DNA of 64,000 nucleotides from an uncultured Clostridium sp. (GTDB taxonomy: Bacteria; Bacillota; Clostridia; Clostridiales; Clostridiaceae). The position numbers and the translations under genes are program-made. Positions within the stretch are counted from its first letter, which is position 1. Each line of letters opens with the position of its first letter. This document shows, one piece after another, positions 1-8,389 of the stretch. The notes under the pieces are model-generated. The model did not search any database. It had not been told where the DNA came from and saw only the letters and a list, made by a program, of their open reading frames with translations. The stretch lies in the NCBI RefSeq assembly GCF_934754915.1, contig NZ_CAKVKB010000002.1, positions 1 to 64,000 on the forward strand. The letters are read 5' to 3'.

Positions 1-354
1 TCTTAAGCATATCTTTAATTTCATCTTTTTTATCTTTTATTTCATCATATGCATTTCTTATATTTTTATTGAATTCATCTAATATTTTACTGTATTGTTC
101 AAATCCCTTATTCTTGAAAATTCCTGAATCCTCAACATTTTCTTCTTTCACAGGGACTTTAAATAGCAAAATCTTGTTTCCATCATCATCTACAAGATAT
201 TTAGCATAAAACTTTCCTTCCTGTATAGTTATAATTTGTTTTTCCTTTTCCTTTGTATTTTCTGTCTGCTCATCATTTTTTTCTTTTTAGCATTTTCTGA
301 TTTTAACGAATAATCATTAAATCCAAAATTGTTAACAGATAAAATACTGCTCAT
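1..354 (-). pseudogene. Hypothetical protein, frameshifted and cut by window edge
   Basis: A minus-strand reading frame starts at an ATG at 352-354 behind an AGAGATG-like ribosome binding site, beginning MSSILSVNNFGFNDYSLKSE. It stays open until a run of seven A (plus-strand T-run 276-282), after which it hits a stop about 12 codons on. One additional A at that run would bring it into a second frame that is open to the window edge, reading through EGKFYAKYLVDDDGNK and a lysine/aspartate-rich helical stretch. The product is therefore over 115 residues if repaired, hydrophilic, with no signal peptide or membrane segment. I do not recognise the family. Base composition matches the neighbours. 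Either the gene is really broken or the run was under-called during sequencing. Confidence 0.5.
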
Positions 355-368
355 TATATCATCTCTTT

Positions 369-600
369 CTAATATATTATAAATAATATATTCTGTAATT
401 GGCTTAATTTACAAAATATCTCATTTATATTATCGTCAACAAAGATTATATCTTTATTCAAATTCAATTTCTTTCTAAAATAAATAAAACTGTCCACAAA
501 GGTTAAGTCACAAACTACTTATTAACTCTCCAGAATTACAAATAACACTATGGCTATAACCTTCGTATGACAGTTCATTCAATTTATATTTTCTACACTC
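369..600 (-). pseudogene. Degraded coding remnant upstream of the frameshifted hypothetical gene
   Basis: Short coding-like stretches appear in two minus-strand frames: one reads ELSYEGYSHSVICNSGELIS and ends in TGA. The next frame then carries VVCDLTFVDSFIYFRKK followed by LNLNKDIIFVDDNINEIFCK and ends at a TAG at 369-371. No single frame is open across the region and no start with a ribosome binding site is visible. The pieces look like one protein broken by at least one frameshift. The family is not recognised. Its end lies 15 bases before the ATG of the next gene, so the two may once have been an operon. Confidence 0.35.
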
Positions 601-622
601 TTAGAGCTATTTTATGTATACT

Positions 623-694
623 CTATTTTTTCCTTCTAAAAAACTTTATTATATTAGAAAAGAATTTTGGCAGTTTAACAGCGATTATTTTCAT
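623..694 (-). CDS. spoVM: Stage V sporulation protein SpoVM
   Basis: A 23-codon gene beginning MKIIAVKLPKFFSN and ending in a basic KFFRRKK tail, with GGAGG eight bases before the ATG. SpoVM is a tiny amphipathic helix that recognises the convex outer forespore membrane and recruits SpoIVA to start coat assembly; it is also known as an inhibitor of the FtsH protease. The N-terminal M-K-x(4)-KLPKF signature is shared with the 26-residue Bacillus subtilis protein. Location supports the call: in Bacillus spoVM follows the prkC-rsgA-rpe-thiN run exactly as here. It starts about 80 bases past thiN, so it may be read from that operon or from its own mother-cell promoter, which I could not identify. 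It is easily missed by annotation because of its length. Its partner SpoIVA is encoded at 19475-20953. Confidence 0.9.
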   Translation of the reverse strand: MKIIAVKLPKFFSNIIKFFRRKK

Positions 695-775
695 ATTTAA
701 ATCCTCCCATCAAATATTAATTTTTATACCTTATTATATTAATATTCAAAAGAAGTGAAATATGTTCCTACTTTT

Positions 776-1417
776 TTAATCGACTGAATGAATTATTAAT
801 AATTCTCCATTTTCATAACTTATATTTATAGGTGTATCAAGAAATTCATTACATACTGCTCTCGGATCAAGGAGATGCATATCATAACTGTCAAGATTAT
901 ATTTTGCTCCTCGTATTTTAAATCCTTTAACAACTTCGCTTAATGCATGAAACGATATTGTTTCACCAGGTTTTCCATTTAAAATCATATTTTTTTCTGA
1001 AAGATACATTTTATTATGATCATCAACCATTATTATAGATATGCCTTCTTTCCTGGCTTTAAGCATCAACCCTATGTTTCCTAATGTATGATCTGCTCTT
1101 GTTCCTATTGCTGCAAAAAGATATATTGTATCAGCACCTCTTTTTACAGCTTCCATAACTGCAATTTCAGTATCTGTATAATCTTTTTCAGGCGGGAATT
1201 TTATAATCTCAACATTTTTATTTTCTATAATCTTCAATTTATTTCTATCAATAGAATCAAAATCTCCAAGAATCAAATCAGGCATAATATTATAGTCATA
1301 TAGATATTCGCTTCCTTTATCTGCTCCAACAATAATATCCACATCTTCTATATAAGATTTTAGCAATGCTTCTGAAGGTCTGTTTCCTCCAGCTACGATG
1401 AGAGCTTTCAATAACAT
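776..1417 (-). CDS. thiN: Thiamine pyrophosphokinase
   Basis: This 213-residue cytosolic enzyme transfers pyrophosphate from ATP to thiamine, making thiamine diphosphate. Visible family features are GADKGSEYLYDYNIMPD followed by the acidic LGDFDSID motif near residues 31-58, the KDYTDTEIAV segment near residue 80, and a C-terminal thiamine-binding domain ending in an ISYENGELLIIHS beta strand. The length is normal. The start codon overlaps the stop of rpe by one base (TAATG), indicating translational coupling in the rsgA-rpe-thiN operon, the same order as in Bacillus subtilis. Nothing unusual was seen. Confidence 0.93.
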   Translation of the reverse strand: MLLKALIVAGGNRPSEALLKSYIEDVDIIVGADKGSEYLYDYNIMPDLILGDFDSIDRNKLKIIENKNVEIIKFPPEKDYTDTEIAVMEAVKRGADTIYLFAAIGTRADHTLGNIGLMLKARKEGISIIMVDDHNKMYLSEKNMILNGKPGETISFHALSEVVKGFKIRGAKYNLDSYDMHLLDPRAVCNEFLDTPINISYENGELLIIHSVD

Positions 1418-2061
1418 TACCCCCTCAAAGATTTAATATTTTCTTCTATATTTCCACCATTAAATACTGCTGAACCTGCAACAAGAACATTAGCTCCAGC
1501 TTCAATTATTTTTTTAGCATTGCCGCTTCCAACTCCTCCATCAACTTCTATTAAAAGTTCTGGATTTAACTTTTCACTAAGTTCTTTTACTTCTTTAATT
1601 TTATCAATAGAGTATGTAATAAATTTTTGTCCTCCAAACCCTGGATTTACAGACATTATCAAAACCATATCAAGATTTGATATAAGATTTTTTAATACAC
1701 TTACCGGAGTACCTGGATTTAACGCAATACCGGCCATCTTTCCCTTTGATTTTATATAATTTATAGTTCTATCTATATGTCTGTCTGCTTCATAATGAAC
1801 AGTTATCAGATCCGCTCCCGCTTCTATAAAATCATCAATATAATTTGATGGATTATCTATCATTAAATGTACATCAAATACCTTGTCAGTAAGTTTTCTT
1901 ATAGATTTCATTATAGGAAAACCAAAAGATATGTTTGGAACAAAAGACCCATCCATTACATCTATATGAATAAACTCTGCTCCTCCTTTGTCTACTGCCT
2001 TTATATCCTCTCCCAATTTAGAAAAATCTGCTGATAATATTGATGGTGAAATTTTTACCAT
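1417..2061 (-). CDS. rpe: Ribulose-phosphate 3-epimerase
   Basis: Interconverts ribulose 5-phosphate and xylulose 5-phosphate in the pentose phosphate pathway. The 214-residue TIM barrel starts MVKISPSILSADFSKLG, carries the metal-binding HIDVMDGSFVPNISFG motif near residue 32, the MSVNPGFGGQKF loop near residue 137, and the EVDGGV phosphate-binding motif near residue 172. It overlaps rsgA by seven bases upstream and thiN by one base downstream, so the three are one transcription unit. Its start has a strong GGAGG site lying inside the end of rsgA. Confidence 0.96.
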   Translation of the reverse strand: MVKISPSILSADFSKLGEDIKAVDKGGAEFIHIDVMDGSFVPNISFGFPIMKSIRKLTDKVFDVHLMIDNPSNYIDDFIEAGADLITVHYEADRHIDRTINYIKSKGKMAGIALNPGTPVSVLKNLISNLDMVLIMSVNPGFGGQKFITYSIDKIKEVKELSEKLNPELLIEVDGGVGSGNAKKIIEAGANVLVAGSAVFNGGNIEENIKSLRG

Positions 2062-2927
2062 TTATTTTTTTCCTCCTCCATTATCTCTTCTAATGATTTA
2101 ATATAAAAATCATATCTGTACTTATTTACTTTCCCCTCTTCAACTGCATCTTTTAATGAACATTTTGGCTCTTTGTAATGCAAACAGCCTCTGTATTTAC
2201 AATTATCATTATACTCAGTAAATTCAGGAAAACAATATTTTAATGAATTTTTATCCATCAAATCTTTTATTTCTAAAGTAGAAAATCCTGGAGTATCTAC
2301 TATATACCCATCTGCTACTTCAATAAGTTCACTATGCCTTGTAGTATGTCTACCTCTTCCCAGCTTTTCACTTACAGTTCCAGTTTCCATATGTTCTCTA
2401 TCTGCAAGTTTATTAGTTAAAGTAGATTTTCCAGCTCCTGAAGGGCCACAAAATACGGTTATATTTCCTTTCATCTTTTCTTTTAGTCTATCTATCCCTA
2501 CTCCTGCTTTTGCATTTATAAACAAAACTTCATAACCTATATCATTTATTTTTTTCTTTATATCTTCACGTTCTTCTTCTGAAACTAAATCTATTTTATT
2601 CAAACATACTACAACTTCAATACTATTATATTCACATAAAACTAAGAATTTATTTAAAAGATCAAAATTTATATCTGGATTTTTAACTGCAAAGACAATA
2701 AATGCCAAAGATACATTAGCAACTGTAGGTCTTATAAGCTCTGATGTTCTTTTATGTATTTCTTCAATAACGCCCTTTCCCTTTTCTATTTTTATAGTAA
2801 CATTATCTCCAACCATAGGTTTTATATCTTTATGTCTAAATTTTCCCCTAGCTTTACATTCTATTAATCCTTCTTCAGTTTTAATATAATAGAAACCTCC
2901 AATTCCTTTTATTATCTTTCCATTCAT
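2055..2927 (-). CDS. rsgA: Ribosome small subunit-dependent GTPase RsgA
   Basis: A circularly permuted GTPase that acts in late assembly of the 30S ribosomal subunit. In order the 290 residues hold an N-terminal OB fold, the G4 motif NKIDL near residue 111, G1 GPSGAGKSTLTNKL near residue 162, G3 DTPGFSTLE near residue 213, and a C-terminal zinc-binding knuckle with CKYRGCLHYKEPKC. The permuted G4-G1-G3 order is diagnostic. In Bacillus the homologue (CpgA) is a substrate of PrkC, whose gene lies just upstream here; the shared locus fits that link, though phosphorylation in this organism is inference. Confidence 0.96.
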   Translation of the reverse strand: MNGKIIKGIGGFYYIKTEEGLIECKARGKFRHKDIKPMVGDNVTIKIEKGKGVIEEIHKRTSELIRPTVANVSLAFIVFAVKNPDINFDLLNKFLVLCEYNSIEVVVCLNKIDLVSEEEREDIKKKINDIGYEVLFINAKAGVGIDRLKEKMKGNITVFCGPSGAGKSTLTNKLADREHMETGTVSEKLGRGRHTTRHSELIEVADGYIVDTPGFSTLEIKDLMDKNSLKYCFPEFTEYNDNCKYRGCLHYKEPKCSLKDAVEEGKVNKYRYDFYIKSLEEIMEEEKNKW

Positions 2928-3040
2928 ATTATTCCTCCATTAAAATTTTCTTTAATAAATATTATAAGAGGAGAGGTATTAATAAAACCTCTCCTTTATA
3001 ATTTATTTTTCTCATTAAATTGTACAATTATTCTTTCAGG

Positions 3041-5020
3041 CTATTGCTTACTAGGTGAGTTTCCATTTTCATTTGCACTTGTTTCTTTATCTGCTGCTTC
3101 ATCCCATGGACCCTCAGGTTGCTTATCTTGATTGTTTCCTGAATTAGGCTCCTGAGTATGCGAATTTCCTCCATTATTATTTCCATTTGAATTTGAGGAA
3201 TTATTTGTTGTTCCATTTCCATTATTTTTATTATCTTCTGGTTTATTAGTTGTGTTTTGATTATTTTGTGCTGGTTCTTCTTTCTTTTCAACATACTGAC
3301 CTACAGTAATTGTAACTGTTGTTCCCGATTTTACTGTAGCGCCTTCTCCATAAGACTGACTTAAAACAATTCCATCTTCACTTTTGTTATTTGTTTCTTT
3401 AGAGGTAACAGAAACATTCAATCCATTGTTGCTTAATTTACTTTGTGCATCTTCTGATTTCAATCCTGAAACTCCAGGAACTGTTGTATATTTTATTTTT
3501 GAACCTAAACTTATAACAACTGAAATCTCTGCATCTTTTGTAATTTCTGTATCTTTCGCTGGAACTTGACTTATTATCTCACCTTTAGCTACATCATCAC
3601 TATATGCTTCACTTGTATTTGAAATTTTTAATCCATATGAACTTAATATTTCTTTAGCTTTGTCAAGATCATATTCTAATAAATCAGGCATTTTCAATTT
3701 ATTTTCGCCACCACTTACTATAACTCTTACTTCACTATTTTCTTTTACTTTAGTTCCTGCTTCTGGATTCATTTGCATTATAGTTCCTTCTGGATATTCT
3801 GTACTTGTTTCTTCTCCAGCTTCAACTAAAGTTAAATTTAATCCTTCAAGAGTTGATTTAGCTTTATCAATATCCATGCCAACAAGATTAGGCACTTCTA
3901 TTTCTTTGCCTCCCTTAAACACTCCAGATAAACCATATACACCTGCTCCTAATAGTATTAATACTACAGCGCAAGCTACTCCTATAACAATTTTTTTAAT
4001 CTTGGCACTTTTCCCTTTTCTTCCAAACTCACCATCATCATCGTCATCATCATAATAATAGTCATCATCGTAATCATCATAATCATCATCTGAATTATTA
4101 TCGTTTTTCTTAAATTCTTTCTGTTTGGCTATTTCTTCTGTAACAGCAGACATTATTATTGTATGTTCATCATCATTTTCATCATCATCAATACGTGCAT
4201 TTGGATTTTCTTTAATCTTCTGAAGATCTGCAATCATTTCTTTAGCACTTTGATACCTTTTGCTAGGTTCTTTTTCCATAGCCTTTAAAATAAGTTTATT
4301 TAAACTATCTGGTATTTTTGAATTAAGTTGCTTAGGTGGTATTGGTTCTTCTTGAATATGTTTTAACGCTATTGCCACAGCACTGTCAGCCTGAAATGGT
4401 ACAGTTCCAGTAACCATTTCATATAATACAACACCTAATGAATATAAATCTGTTCTACAGTCTATAAAACTGCCCTTTGCCTGTTCTGGAGAAAGATAAT
4501 GAGCTGATCCCATAATAGTACTTGTATTTGTTATTGTAGAAGATGTGGACGATTTAGCAATGCCAAAATCAGTAACTTTCATTACACCGTCTTCTGTCAC
4601 CAATATATTTTGTGGTTTTACATCTCTATGAATTATCTTATTTCTGTGTGCACAATCTAACGCTCTAGCAATCTGTATTGCTACAGAAATACCAGTTTCA
4701 TAATTCATCTTCCCAACCTGTCTTATAACATCTTTTAATGTTTTGCCCTTTACATATTCCATTACAATGTAATTTATCCCATCTTGAGTTCCAACATCAA
4801 GTATGTTAACTATATTATTATCTGATAAAGTTGCAATAGCTGTAGCTTCACCTTTAAATTTTTCAACAATTTCAGGATTATTGCAAAATTCACTTTTAAG
4901 GATCTTTACTGCTACAAATCTGTTCAGCTTATTACATCTTGCTTTAAATACTTCAGACATTCCTCCTTCGCCTATTTTCTCCAGTAACTCATATCTGTTA
5001 CCAAGCACAATTCCATTCAT
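3041..5020 (-). CDS. prkC: PASTA-domain Ser/Thr protein kinase
   Basis: A membrane-anchored kinase that senses muropeptides or lipid II and phosphorylates cell-wall, translation and germination targets. Of 659 residues, 1-270 are the Hanks kinase domain (lysine at 39, HRDVKPQN 131-138, DFG 151-153), 342-364 form one membrane span, and three PASTA domains occupy roughly 373-437, 440-506 and 510-575. The last 80 or so residues are a low-complexity tail rich in Asn, Gln, Gly and Ser outside the cell. Just before the membrane, residues about 308-330 are almost only Asp and Tyr, an unusual acidic juxtamembrane strip. It lies two bases after the phosphatase gene, so the pair is co-transcribed. A repetitive open frame inside the tail region is a shadow of this repeat. 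Confidence 0.96.
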   Translation of the reverse strand: MNGIVLGNRYELLEKIGEGGMSEVFKARCNKLNRFVAVKILKSEFCNNPEIVEKFKGEATAIATLSDNNIVNILDVGTQDGINYIVMEYVKGKTLKDVIRQVGKMNYETGISVAIQIARALDCAHRNKIIHRDVKPQNILVTEDGVMKVTDFGIAKSSTSSTITNTSTIMGSAHYLSPEQAKGSFIDCRTDLYSLGVVLYEMVTGTVPFQADSAVAIALKHIQEEPIPPKQLNSKIPDSLNKLILKAMEKEPSKRYQSAKEMIADLQKIKENPNARIDDDENDDEHTIIMSAVTEEIAKQKEFKKNDNNSDDDYDDYDDDYYYDDDDDDGEFGRKGKSAKIKKIVIGVACAVVLILLGAGVYGLSGVFKGGKEIEVPNLVGMDIDKAKSTLEGLNLTLVEAGEETSTEYPEGTIMQMNPEAGTKVKENSEVRVIVSGGENKLKMPDLLEYDLDKAKEILSSYGLKISNTSEAYSDDVAKGEIISQVPAKDTEITKDAEISVVISLGSKIKYTTVPGVSGLKSEDAQSKLSNNGLNVSVTSKETNNKSEDGIVLSQSYGEGATVKSGTTVTITVGQYVEKKEEPAQNNQNTTNKPEDNKNNGNGTTNNSSNSNGNNNGGNSHTQEPNSGNNQDKQPEGPWDEAADKETSANENGNSPSKQ

Positions 5021-5022
5021 CT

Positions 5023-5742
5023 CTACATCTCTCCTCCAAACAACAATACTGTTATATTATCCCTTCCGCCTTTTTCTTTCGCCAGGTCAACCAGATTGTC
5101 TGCCATGGTTGTATAATCATTTTCCGAATTAAAAATTTCTAAAATTTCATCCTTCGTAACTTCATTTGTAAGTCCATCTGAACACAACATAAATGAATCA
5201 TATTTATTAACATCAAATCTGAACACATCTACTTTAACATCACTGCTAGTTCCTAAAGCTCTAGTAATAATATTTTTCTTAGGATGATTCACAGCTTCAG
5301 TTTCACTTATAGTTCCACTATCTAAAAGCTCTTGAACTAAAGAATGGTCTTTTGTTATCTTCTTTAATCTTCCATTCTTAAATCCCATGCAACAACTGTC
5401 TCCAACATTTGCAACATAAACAAATTTTTCTGTAACAAAACATGCTGTTACTGTTGTTCCCATTCCTTTTAAATTATCATTTGTTTCTGAAAATTTGTGA
5501 ATTTCCTCATTTGCACTTTTTATAGCTCTTGATATTAAAAACTCTTCATTTTCCAAAGAATAATTTTCATCTATATATTTTATAATATGTTCTACAGCCA
5601 TTTTACTCGCAACTTCTCCAGCATTATGACCTCCCATACCATCTGCAACAACATATATTTTAAATTTTTCTTTTTCTAAATATAATGCAGAATCTTCATT
5701 TAATTTACGCTTTAGTCCCACGTCACTTACTAAGCCAACCAA
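5023..5742 (-). CDS. prpC: PP2C-type Ser/Thr protein phosphatase
   Basis: Cytosolic metal-dependent phosphatase that removes phosphate from PrkC and its substrates. The 239 residues show PP2C motifs in order: the N-terminal GLVSDVGLKRKLNEDS, the metal-binding VVADGMGGHNAGEVAS near residue 32, NVGDSCCMGFKNG near residue 115, the LCSDGLTNEV motif near residue 187, and a C-terminal GGRDNITVLLF. It sits directly between rlmN and prkC with one- and two-base gaps, the conserved kinase/phosphatase pair arrangement. Confidence 0.95.
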   Translation of the reverse strand: MVGLVSDVGLKRKLNEDSALYLEKEKFKIYVVADGMGGHNAGEVASKMAVEHIIKYIDENYSLENEEFLISRAIKSANEEIHKFSETNDNLKGMGTTVTACFVTEKFVYVANVGDSCCMGFKNGRLKKITKDHSLVQELLDSGTISETEAVNHPKKNIITRALGTSSDVKVDVFRFDVNKYDSFMLCSDGLTNEVTKDEILEIFNSENDYTTMADNLVDLAKEKGGRDNITVLLFGGEM

Positions 5743-5743
5743 T

Positions 5744-6787
5744 TTATCTGCCCCCTATCCTCTGGGTTTCAATGTAGCTTCTTCTGAGTTGTCCACATGC
5801 TGCATTTATGTCACTGCCCATCTCACGTCTAGTAGTAACTTCTATCCCATTGTTCTTCAATATTTCTGAAAAATCATCTATAGTTTTTTTGGATGATCTT
5901 TTAAAAGTATTTTCTTTTATTTCATTAACAGGAATTAAATTCACATGACATAACATTCCTCTTAATAATTGTCCTAATGCTTTTGCATCTTCCTTGCCAT
6001 CATTAACACCCTTAACCAATGCATATTCAAATGTAATTCTGCGATTAGTCTTTTTCAAATAATACCTACAGGCTTCCAGGACTTCATTTATCTTGTATTT
6101 ATTTGCAATAGGCATTATCTCTTTTCTTTTTTCATCATTAAATGCATGTAATGAAATAGCAAGAGTTATACTTAATTCTTTATCAGCAAGTTCATAAATC
6201 TTAGGAACAATACCACATGTAGACAATGTTATATGTCTCTGACCTATGTTCAATCCATAATCTGCTGAAACGACTTCTAAAAATTTCATTACATTGTCAT
6301 AATTATCAAGTGGTTCTCCACTTCCCATTAAAACAATGTTAGATATTCTTTCACCTATATAATTTTGTACAGCAATTACTTCTGATAATATTTCTCCAGC
6401 AGTTAAATTTCTTACACGTCCTTCTATTGTAGACGCACAGAATTTACACCCCATTCTGCATCCTACCTGTGTAGATATACAAATAGAATTTCCATGCTTA
6501 TATTTCATAAGCACACTTTCAATAAGATTTCCATCTGGAAAACCAAGCAGAAATTTTTCTGTACCATCTAACTCTGATTTATATACTTCTATAATTTCAG
6601 GTATTGTGATTGTAAAATTTTCTTTTAATTTATTAATTAGGGATTTAGGTATGTTTTTCATACCTTCAAAATCCATAACCCCTTTGTAAATCCACGATAA
6701 TATCTGTTTTCCCCTAAATGCACTTTCACCATTTTCCTTCATCCATACTTTAAGTTCTTCTAAAGTATAATCTAGTAAATTGTTCAT
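5744..6787 (-). CDS. rlmN: 23S rRNA (adenine-2503-C2)/tRNA methyltransferase RlmN
   Basis: Radical-SAM enzyme that methylates C2 of A2503 in 23S rRNA (and tRNA A37 in some bacteria). The 347-residue protein has the Fe-S cluster motif CRMGCKFCAS near residue 108, the GSGEPLDNYDN segment that binds SAM, and the catalytic C-terminal cysteine in DINAACGQLR. The RlmN family is used rather than Cfr because of length and the genomic setting rsmB-rlmN-prpC-prkC, which is conserved in Firmicutes. Ends one base before prpC. Confidence 0.95.
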   Translation of the reverse strand: MNNLLDYTLEELKVWMKENGESAFRGKQILSWIYKGVMDFEGMKNIPKSLINKLKENFTITIPEIIEVYKSELDGTEKFLLGFPDGNLIESVLMKYKHGNSICISTQVGCRMGCKFCASTIEGRVRNLTAGEILSEVIAVQNYIGERISNIVLMGSGEPLDNYDNVMKFLEVVSADYGLNIGQRHITLSTCGIVPKIYELADKELSITLAISLHAFNDEKRKEIMPIANKYKINEVLEACRYYLKKTNRRITFEYALVKGVNDGKEDAKALGQLLRGMLCHVNLIPVNEIKENTFKRSSKKTIDDFSEILKNNGIEVTTRREMGSDINAACGQLRRSYIETQRIGGR

Positions 6788-6801
6788 TTATCCACCTACT
6801 A

Positions 6802-8118
6802 TTATCTTTTTTCTAATTTTGCTATGAAGAATCCATCCATATTTTCATTTGGCATTATTGTTAAAAATCCTTCTCTGCTATATATAAGATTATCTTGTTT
6901 TCCAACAAATATTTTTTTAACTTGACAATCTTTATGAGTATTAAGGAACCATTCAATATTTTCTTCATTTTCTTCTTTATTTAATGTACAAGTAGAGTAA
7001 ATCATAACTCCTCCTTGCTTTAAATATTGCCATGCATTATCCATTATTTCTCTTTGAACTGGTATTATTTCTCTTAAATCATTTCTCTTCTTATTCCATT
7101 TTATTTCTGGTTTCTTTCTTATTATCCCAAGTCCTGAACATGGCACATCTATAAGAACCCTATCACTTGAAGCAACCAAATCAGCATTAAGTTTTGTTGC
7201 ATCACCAGCACAAGCTACAACATTAGTTATACCTAATCTTTCACAATTTTCTTTAATTAATCCAATTTTGGATTCATGAAGATCAAAAGCAAGAACTTTT
7301 CCTGTATTTCCTAATATCTCTGCTGCATGTGTAGTTTTTCCACCTGGTGCGCTACATAAATCAATCACTGTCATTCCTTCTTCCAAATCTAAAAGTGGAG
7401 CAACAAGCATAGCACTCTCATCCTGTACAGTTATTTTTCCTTCCTTAAATAATGGATTATTTTCTATTGATTTTCCGCCTTTTATATTTATAGCTTCTGG
7501 ACAGATTACTCCTTCAGATATTTCATATTCCATTTCTTCAAGTTTTTCATATACTTCATCATAATCAGAATTTAATTCATTTACTCTTATACTTACCTTT
7601 GGTACACTATTTAATCCAGACATTATTTTCTTAGCTGCATTTTCACCATATTGTTTAATTAAAAGTCTTATCATCCAAGGTTCAAATGAAAATTTATATG
7701 CATATTCATCTATTCTATTTCCAGGCACATTGATATCATCTGGATTTTTAGTAAAACTTCTCAATATTCCATTAACAAGCTTGCTGTCACTTTCTGATAT
7801 TTCTTTTGCTTCTTCTACAGCTTCATTACACGCTGCATAAGTAGGTATTTTATCTAAGAAATTCATTTGGTATATGGCAACTCTTAAAATATTAAGTACG
7901 TTTTTATCCATTATCTTGATGTCTTTAACAAAATTTGCAATTATAATATCTAATGTTTTTTTTCTTCTCAAAACACCATATACAATTTCTGTAAGCAATG
8001 CTTTATCTTTATCATTTAATTCTACTTCATTTAATTCTTTTGAAAGGATTATATTTGAATATGCTCCTTCATTTAAAACTCTATTTAATATTTTTACTGC
8101 TAGTTTTCTACAACTCAT
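6802..8118 (-). CDS. rsmB: 16S rRNA (cytosine-967-C5)-methyltransferase RsmB
   Basis: A two-domain enzyme of 438 residues: an N-terminal NusB-like RNA-binding domain (about 1-130) and a C-terminal SAM methyltransferase. Catalytic features are the SAM-binding DLCSAPGGKTTHAAEIL near residue 254, the first cysteine in IDVPCSGLG, and the second (nucleophile) in YSTCTLNKEENE. It methylates C967 of 16S rRNA. Fourteen bases separate it from rlmN. The start follows an AAAGAGGTAG ribosome binding site. The neighbour fmt is separated by an unusual non-coding gap of 270 bases. Confidence 0.95.
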   Translation of the reverse strand: MSCRKLAVKILNRVLNEGAYSNIILSKELNEVELNDKDKALLTEIVYGVLRRKKTLDIIIANFVKDIKIMDKNVLNILRVAIYQMNFLDKIPTYAACNEAVEEAKEISESDSKLVNGILRSFTKNPDDINVPGNRIDEYAYKFSFEPWMIRLLIKQYGENAAKKIMSGLNSVPKVSIRVNELNSDYDEVYEKLEEMEYEISEGVICPEAINIKGGKSIENNPLFKEGKITVQDESAMLVAPLLDLEEGMTVIDLCSAPGGKTTHAAEILGNTGKVLAFDLHESKIGLIKENCERLGITNVVACAGDATKLNADLVASSDRVLIDVPCSGLGIIRKKPEIKWNKKRNDLREIIPVQREIMDNAWQYLKQGGVMIYSTCTLNKEENEENIEWFLNTHKDCQVKKIFVGKQDNLIYSREGFLTIMPNENMDGFFIAKLEKR

Positions 8119-8389
8119 ACGCTACCTCTTTTTTTTAATTCTATATATAAATTATGAATAAATCACAATTCCACAGCCTTCAAATTATTAGCCGTATTCT
8201 GTAAGACTTTGTTATATTAATATATTTCATCATATATTTCAAAACAGTTATCTGCCAAAAATAGTATCTGTATTTTATCTGATTATGTAAAAGGCTGTTA
8301 TAATAAATATATACTGCAATATATATTCCATAACAAATCATATCATAAATTTCTTATAAAAATCTATCTGCAGCATATATTTGTTCTAA
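8119..8389. other. Non-coding gap between rsmB and fmt
   Basis: AT-rich sequence with no open frame above 20 codons and no strong terminator. On the minus strand there is an 18-codon frame (MEYILQYIFIITAFYIIR) with no convincing ribosome binding site. In many clostridia I recall one or two genes (a zinc metallopeptidase and a DUF116 protein) in this slot; if so, they have been lost here, but I cannot show a recognisable remnant. Confidence 0.4.

Noticed and set aside
567..758. Plus-strand 63-codon open frame near the left end
   Set aside because: It is antisense to spoVM and the thiN end, without a ribosome binding site.
3028..3294. Minus-strand open frame of 88 codons rich in Gln, Ile and Met
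   Set aside because: It is a shifted reading of the low-complexity Asn/Gln tail of PrkC; it has no family similarity.
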